Positions 6,958-9,484 of a DNA stretch of 9,484 nucleotides are shown piece after piece. This DNA comes from an uncultured Prevotella sp. GTDB lineage: Bacteria > Bacteroidota > Bacteroidia > Bacteroidales > Bacteroidaceae. The position numbers and the translations under genes were made by a program. Position 1 is the stretch's first letter, and every line of letters begins with the position of its first letter. The stretch spans positions 1-9,484 of the forward strand of contig CAKQXI010000092.1 in NCBI GenBank assembly GCA_934281565.1, written 5' to 3'. Below the pieces are notes generated by a model. That model ran no database searches. It saw nothing but the letters and a program-made list of their open reading frames with translations, and was not told the DNA's origin.

Positions 6958-6976
6958 AGAAAAAGAACTTAAAAAG

Positions 6977-7008
6977 TTTGTTTATACCAATTATTCTATT
7001 TATTTTTG
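6977..7008 (+). promoter_or_regulatory. Promoter of upxY
   Basis: TTTG at 6977-6980, a 20-base spacer and TATTTTTG at 7001-7008 match the Bacteroidetes consensus fully. Transcription should start at about 7013-7016, inside the 12-bp palindrome 7009-7020. The leader to the upxY start is about 220 bases. Confidence 0.85.
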
Positions 7009-7020
7009 CATTTGCAAATG
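7009..7020. promoter_or_regulatory. 12-bp palindrome at the upxY transcription start
   Basis: CATTTGCAAATG is a perfect palindrome immediately after the -7 box, where a bound protein would block initiation. It is a candidate operator by position only; a 12-bp AT-rich palindrome can also arise by chance. Confidence 0.35.
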
Positions 7021-7059
7021 GTGGAGAAGATAAGTATTCAAAGCTATTTCAGGAGGTTG

Positions 7060-7146
7060 CGGGTTAAGTATCGCTTGGGTCAGGAGATACGCCGAACATC
7101 AGGGGCTTTTCCGGTAAGAGGAAAGTTAAGCTGGTTTCAGCCTCTT
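7060..7146 (+). promoter_or_regulatory. Structured 5' leader of upxY
   Basis: Three hairpins can be drawn. The first pairs CGG and GTATC (7060-7072) with GATAC and CCG (7086-7094). The second pairs CTTTTCC (7106-7112) with GGAAAG (7120-7125). The third pairs AAGAGG and CTG (7116-7133) with CAG and CCTCTT (7138-7146). The second and third share bases 7120-7121, so they exclude each other. In Bacteroides, UpxY proteins act on the leader of their own operon, so a folded leader is expected, but no target site is recognised here. Confidence 0.4.
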
Positions 7147-7232
7147 TGTTCCTTGTTTATGTCACTTGTTGGTGGATGAATGAGGAATAGGGGAAAATGT
7201 ATCTTTACAATAATAGGAAGTCTAAGGATAGA

Positions 7233-7781
7233 ATGTCAGAAACAAGTCACGATAAGCATTGGTTTGCCATGCGAGTATTTCGTAATAAGGTAGTGGAGTG
7301 CAAGGAATTGTTGGAACGCATTGATTCCATAGAAGTCTATGCTCCTACCAAAGTTGTGGAGATTCATTGTTCTGGCAAACCCGTAAGGACAAAAGAGATA
7401 CCTATTGTTCCATCGCTGTTGTTTTTCCGTTCCACTGTCATGCAGACATCCACGGTAGAGGGAACGTTAGGCAATTTGGCTAACCTCTATACTCGCAAAC
7501 GAGAGAATGAGACCATCCCTTTTGCCATATCCGATAAGGAAATGGCTATGTTCATCATGGTATCTTCTGGCGACCAAGAAGGCTTGGAGTATTTCATGGA
7601 TGATGAGCTTGACAAGTACAAGAAAGGCGAAAGGGTAAAGGTTATCGACGGACGGTTCAAAGGTCTGGAGGGTGAGATCAAGCGCATCAAGCACAATCAT
7701 CGTTTGGTGGTGACCGTCAAAGGCATCTGTGCCGTAGCCACCTCCTATATACCTCGTTGCTTCTTGGAAAAGATAGAGTAG
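7233..7781 (+). CDS. upxY: UpxY-type transcription antiterminator (NusG paralogue)
   Basis: The product has the NusG layout. An N-terminal RNA-polymerase-binding domain (about 8-115) begins with HWFAMRVFRNKVVECKELLE and contains YAPTKVVEIH and VPSLLFFRST. A C-terminal KOW domain follows (about 128-160) with KKGERVKVIDGRFKGLEGEIKRIK. In Bacteroides fragilis such proteins are encoded first in capsule operons and prevent early termination of their own operon. ATG 7233 gives 182 residues and begins just before the conserved domain; ATG 7197 in the same frame would add 12 unlike residues and also has a purine-rich stretch before it, so the start is not certain. It has its own promoter and a folded leader. 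Unusually, no glycan gene or upxZ follows: the next genes converge on it from the right, and no terminator for its strand is visible after the stop. Confidence 0.9.
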   Translation: MSETSHDKHWFAMRVFRNKVVECKELLERIDSIEVYAPTKVVEIHCSGKPVRTKEIPIVPSLLFFRSTVMQTSTVEGTLGNLANLYTRKRENETIPFAISDKEMAMFIMVSSGDQEGLEYFMDDELDKYKKGERVKVIDGRFKGLEGEIKRIKHNHRLVVTVKGICAVATSYIPRCFLEKIE

Positions 7782-7789
7782 AAACAAAG

Positions 7790-7834
7790 AAAAAAGCCAC
7801 CCCATATTCCTATTTAGAAAGAATATGAAGTGGC
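7790..7834 (-). terminator. Terminator of the HU-smalltalk-amidase cluster
   Basis: Read on the - strand, GCCAC-TT-CATATTC pairs with GAATATG-GG-GTGGC around an 11-base loop, followed by TTTTTT (bases 7795-7790). It is 27 bases beyond the amidase stop codon. On the + strand the hairpin is followed by AAACCTTAG, so it should not end upxY transcription efficiently. Confidence 0.9.
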
Positions 7835-7861
7835 AAACCTTAGTACTGAAGCAAAGTAAAA

Positions 7862-8293
7862 CTAACGATTTTCCAGATAGCCAAACACGGCGTGAGCATC
7901 AAGGCATGGACATGCCTTAGGCTCTGCCTTTGGCATATCCCGATGACCCCTTATCTGGGCATTGGGGAAAATCTTCAGTAACTTCAAGAACAGCCATATC
8001 AGTTGCTCCGTCTGTTCTGGAGTTCTGGTGTCACAGGGGCGACCATGCTCGTCCAGTCCTCCTTCATAACAAACACCAATGGAACAACGGTTGTAGGGCT
8101 TGCAATGAGCACCTACCTCTGACAGCTTGCGATATTGTCTGACAGTGCCATCCTTACGGATGTAGAAGTGGTAGCCGATGGTTCGGAAACCACGAGCCAG
8201 ATGGTCGCGCATGAGTTGTTTCTCTGTATAGTCTCTGTCGCATCTTGTGGCAGAGCAGTGGAGGATGATGTACTTGACATCATCGCTCCTCAT
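7862..8293 (-). CDS. N-acetylmuramoyl-L-alanine amidase (amidase_2, T7-lysozyme type)
   Basis: This zinc amidase cuts the bond between N-acetylmuramic acid and the first L-alanine of peptidoglycan. Its 143 residues form a single amidase_2/PGRP domain. Predicted zinc ligands are His12 (YIILHCSAT), His117 (IRGHRDM) and Cys128 (PKACPCLD); Tyr41 in GYHFYI and Lys126 match the catalytic Tyr and Lys of T7 lysozyme, by alignment from memory. There is no signal peptide or other domain, so it would stay in the cytoplasm unless helped across. The frame also has a TTG at 8314, but ATG 8293 starts right at the domain. It lies 24 bases after the smalltalk stop codon and is last in the leftward cluster. 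Single-domain amidases of this type recur next to HU-like proteins around Bacteroidales polysaccharide and mobile loci; the substrate in the cell is unknown. Confidence 0.92.
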   Translation of the reverse strand: MRSDDVKYIILHCSATRCDRDYTEKQLMRDHLARGFRTIGYHFYIRKDGTVRQYRKLSEVGAHCKPYNRCSIGVCYEGGLDEHGRPCDTRTPEQTEQLIWLFLKLLKIFPNAQIRGHRDMPKAEPKACPCLDAHAVFGYLENR

Positions 8294-8317
8294 ATAACTT
8301 GTTCTGTTCTTCAATGT

Positions 8318-8443
8318 TTAAAGTAAATTAGTGATAGGTGTGCAACTACTGACACCGAGAGCCGTGAGAGCTGCGATGACAGCTTGGACAAAGGCATTCA
8401 ACAAGGAAGCCCAGTTGATCTTATTGGTCTTTTCTTTTGTCAT
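8318..8443 (-). CDS. Smalltalk-type small membrane peptide
   Basis: A 41-residue reading frame starts at ATG 8443 and stops with TAA at 8320-8318. The charged N-terminus MTKEKTNKIN is followed by one hydrophobic segment from Trp11 to about Val31 and the end SSCTPITNLL. Charge pattern, Lys-rich start, the Asn-Trp pair and location between an HU-like gene and an amidase fit the Bacteroidetes 'smalltalk' family, whose function is not known. The motif LGVSSC resembles a lipoprotein cleavage box, but it is at the end of the segment with only seven residues beyond Cys34, so a lipoprotein is unlikely. It is 42 bases after the HU stop and 24 bases before the amidase start. Pairing with the amidase recalls a holin-endolysin couple, but this is only an analogy. 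Confidence 0.75.
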   Translation of the reverse strand: MTKEKTNKINWASLLNAFVQAVIAALTALGVSSCTPITNLL

Positions 8444-8485
8444 TTTATGAATTTAAAAGGTTTAACAATCAAAACTTAGCGATTT

Positions 8486-9016
8486 TTATTGGACGGAACT
8501 GTTTCCACTGTCAGAACTTCCTGGGTTTTCAGTATTGCTTCCTGGATTGTCTTTGTCAGTTTTTCCAGAAGTGTTGTCGTCCTCATCATTGTCTTCCACG
8601 ATGGTGCCGTTATACTTCACTAACTTCACAGCCGATGGAATTAAGTCATAGACACGGTTCTTGTTTACCAACTTGAACGAAGGGCGGAAGCCAGGGATTA
8701 ATCCCTTGATAAGTGAGGCAGTCACCTTTTTCTCGCTGTCTACGCCTTTTCCAGTTATAAAGCGGATATAGAGCGTTCCAAATCCCAGCAATTCAATGGA
8801 ATAACCTTTCTTTAAATTCTGCACTACATAGTGAGCATAGCGGTCGAGAACAGCTTTAACATCACCGGGACTGGCGGTGGACTCAGCTGCAATTTGTTCT
8901 GCAACATCCTCGGTAGTAAGTACACCATAGCTAACAGGAATTGCGTTATACACTGTCTCGCCTTTGCGAGCACCGATTTGAATAGTACGTTTTGAAGCCT
9001 TATAAGCTTTTGTCAT
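8486..9016 (-). CDS. HU-like DNA-binding protein (HU-HIG type) with acidic tail
   Basis: Residues 1-130 have the fold pattern of Bacteroidetes HU-related proteins: a basic start (MTKAYKASKRT), a helical section with VLTTEDVAEQIAAES and VKAVLDRYAHYVVQNLKKGY, the HU-like turn IELLGFGTLYIRF, and an arm-like section through LIPGFRPSFKLVNKN. Residues about 140-176 are a low-complexity tail rich in Asp, Glu, Asn, Gly and Ser (EDNDEDDN, GSSDSGNSS). Such proteins probably bind or bend DNA; the target is not known. ATG 9016 begins the domain and is preceded by TTTAAATGGTT (9028-9038, reverse strand AACCATTTAAA). It is first in the leftward cluster, expressed from a promoter about 260 bases upstream across a leader with tandem repeats. 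The tail is a variable feature of the family as I recall it. Confidence 0.9.
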   Translation of the reverse strand: MTKAYKASKRTIQIGARKGETVYNAIPVSYGVLTTEDVAEQIAAESTASPGDVKAVLDRYAHYVVQNLKKGYSIELLGFGTLYIRFITGKGVDSEKKVTASLIKGLIPGFRPSFKLVNKNRVYDLIPSAVKLVKYNGTIVEDNDEDDNTSGKTDKDNPGSNTENPGSSDSGNSSVQ

Positions 9017-9060
9017 AATAATATATTTTTAAATGGTTTGATAAATATAGTTATTGCCAC

Positions 9061-9221
9061 TTATCGTAGCACTTTTATAGGGTCTAAGGAAGTCTTTCTA
9101 TAGACCTCATGAAGTACTTGGTGGGGGTCTAATAAAGCACTGTGTCAGGGTGTCATAAAGCACTGTGTGGCACCTTAATGAAGCACTTCCATAGACCTTA
9201 ACGAAACTCGTTGTCTTGTCC
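9061..9221 (-). repeat. Degenerate 23-bp tandem repeats in the HU leader
   Basis: Six or seven head-to-tail units of 22-24 bases can be aligned, beginning near 9061, 9085, 9107, 9130, 9153, 9175 and (weakest) 9198. The + strand consensus is close to TTAATGAAGCACT, five or six variable bases, then TAGACC or GGGTC. AAAGCACTGTGT occurs exactly twice (9134 and 9157). GGTCTA at 9081 and 9126 and TAGACC at 9101 and 9192 are complementary, so the transcribed leader can form alternative stems. The units lie entirely between the HU promoter and the HU start codon. Confidence 0.75.
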
Positions 9222-9230
9222 ATACATCAT
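9198..9230 (-). CDS. Possible upstream mini-ORF (10 codons) in the HU leader
   Basis: On the - strand ATG-ATG at 9230-9225 opens a frame encoding MMYGQDNEFR, ending with TAA at 9200-9198 where the repeat array begins. It is preceded at 9237-9247 by AACCATTTAAA, the same 11-mer found ahead of the HU start. Too short to judge by coding signal; it may be chance. Confidence 0.25.
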   Translation of the reverse strand: MMYGQDNEFR

Positions 9231-9271
9231 ATAATCTTTAAATGGTTCAACATATTTTTTGTTTACGAGTG

Positions 9272-9303
9272 CAAAAGTATGGCAAAGGCATGAGTCACGC
9301 AAA
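9272..9303 (-). promoter_or_regulatory. Promoter of the HU-smalltalk-amidase cluster
   Basis: On the - strand TTTG (9303-9300), a 20-base spacer and TACTTTTG (9279-9272) match the Bacteroidetes -33/-7 consensus. Transcription would begin near 9265, about 250 bases before the HU ATG. No other good promoter is seen closer to the gene. Confidence 0.83.
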
Positions 9304-9381
9304 TCGATTCATAAGCATTCTCAATCCGTTCACGAACTGTACGTATCTCGTTCAGTGTCGTTCGGAAAAATCATAAAAATA

Positions 9382-9484
9382 ATGGGATTAGACGAACATT
9401 CCAATTGCATCATAAACATTTATGGTGGTAGTAATATCATTCAGCCAAACGCAACCCAGGGTACCTTGTACACAAGTGGAGAGC
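9382..9484 (+). CDS. Start of an unknown gene (3' partial)
   Basis: ATG 9382 opens a frame that stays open to the window edge (34 codons). The visible residues begin MGLDEHSNCIINIYGGSN and continue with IIQPNATQGTLYTSGE. The NIYGGSN...PNATQ phrase feels like the start of short uncharacterised Bacteroidetes proteins found near HU-like genes, but I cannot name a family. It is transcribed away from the HU cluster. I see no clean TAnnTTTG promoter directly before it; three CGTTC elements (9327, 9349, 9359) occupy the upstream region instead. Confidence 0.5.
   Translation, partial: MGLDEHSNCIINIYGGSNIIQPNATQGTLYTSGE

Larger units (their letters stand above)
6653..6976. other. Intergenic region, AT-rich, no recognisable gene
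   Basis: I see no credible reading frame in this stretch on either strand. It contains, in order, the first copy of a 17-bp direct repeat (6680-6696), a 19-bp-arm inverted repeat and related copies (6796-6870), a heptamer repeat (6894-6918), and the second copy of the direct repeat (6941-6957) just before the upxY promoter. A short frame at about 6700-6765 is open but has no start codon or family resemblance. Confidence 0.7.

Noticed and set aside
6796..7020. Invertible promoter (phase variation) ahead of upxY
   Set aside because: An inverted repeat pair flanking the promoter would be needed; the only strong inverted repeat has a 4-base loop and no copy lies downstream of the promoter.
7796..7834. 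Terminator for upxY on the + strand
   Set aside because: The hairpin is followed by AAACCTTAG rather than T residues on that strand; it fits the opposite strand.
7930..8326. Two + strand frames opposite the amidase
   Set aside because: They are antisense to a well-supported conserved amidase and show no recognisable domain.
8338..8443. Smalltalk peptide as a lipoprotein (LGVSSC)
   Set aside because: Only seven residues would remain after cleavage before Cys34; a single-pass membrane peptide is more plausible.
9061..9221. CRISPR array
   Set aside because: Units follow each other without spacers, are degenerate and sit in a gene leader; no cas gene is present.

Overview
The window looks like chromosomal DNA of a Bacteroidales bacterium, most likely Prevotellaceae (Prevotella/Segatella type). 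The grounds are the protein types (a Bacteroidetes OmpA-family C-terminus, an UpxY-type NusG paralogue, an HU-like protein with its 'smalltalk' and amidase partners) and promoters that fit the Bacteroidetes -33/-7 pattern (TTTG or TTG, about 20 bases, then TAnnTTTG) rather than -35/-10. Assignment below family level is inference.

Left part (1-6652): the end of an OmpA-like outer-membrane protein and its terminator are followed by the branched-chain amino-acid genes ilvD, ilvB, ilvN, an acyl-ACP thioesterase gene and ilvC, all on the + strand. Together IlvBN (acetohydroxyacid synthase), IlvC (ketol-acid reductoisomerase) and IlvD (dihydroxyacid dehydratase) take pyruvate and 2-ketobutyrate to the 2-keto acids of valine, leucine and isoleucine. 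ilvD to the thioesterase are packed with gaps of 14 and 11 bases and one 8-base overlap, under a promoter just before ilvD. ilvC has its own promoter and a leader of about 150 bases that can fold behind a long-range 7-bp stem. A strong terminator follows ilvC.

Middle (6653-7232): about 580 bases without a recognisable gene. They hold a 19-bp-arm inverted repeat with related AT-rich copies, a heptamer repeat, a 17-bp direct repeat, then a very good promoter and a structured leader of roughly 200 bases for the next gene.

Right part (7233-9484): upxY, a NusG-like antiterminator of the kind that controls capsule operons, runs rightward but is not followed by glycan genes. Instead it meets a leftward cluster: HU-like DNA-binding protein, a 41-residue 'smalltalk' peptide missing from simple ORF calls, and a zinc N-acetylmuramoyl-L-alanine amidase, ending at a strong terminator that faces upxY. 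The HU promoter lies about 260 bases upstream of its start codon. The leader between them contains six or seven degenerate 23-bp tandem repeats and a possible 10-codon upstream ORF. A rightward gene of unknown function begins at 9382 and runs off the window. The right part resembles the modules bordering Bacteroidales extracellular polysaccharide loci, so glycan genes may lie beyond the right edge (inference).

I see no tRNA, rRNA, insertion sequence or CRISPR array. The most unusual signals are the tandem-repeat HU leader, the folded ilvC leader, the thioesterase inside the ilv operon and the orphan upxY with no + strand terminator.
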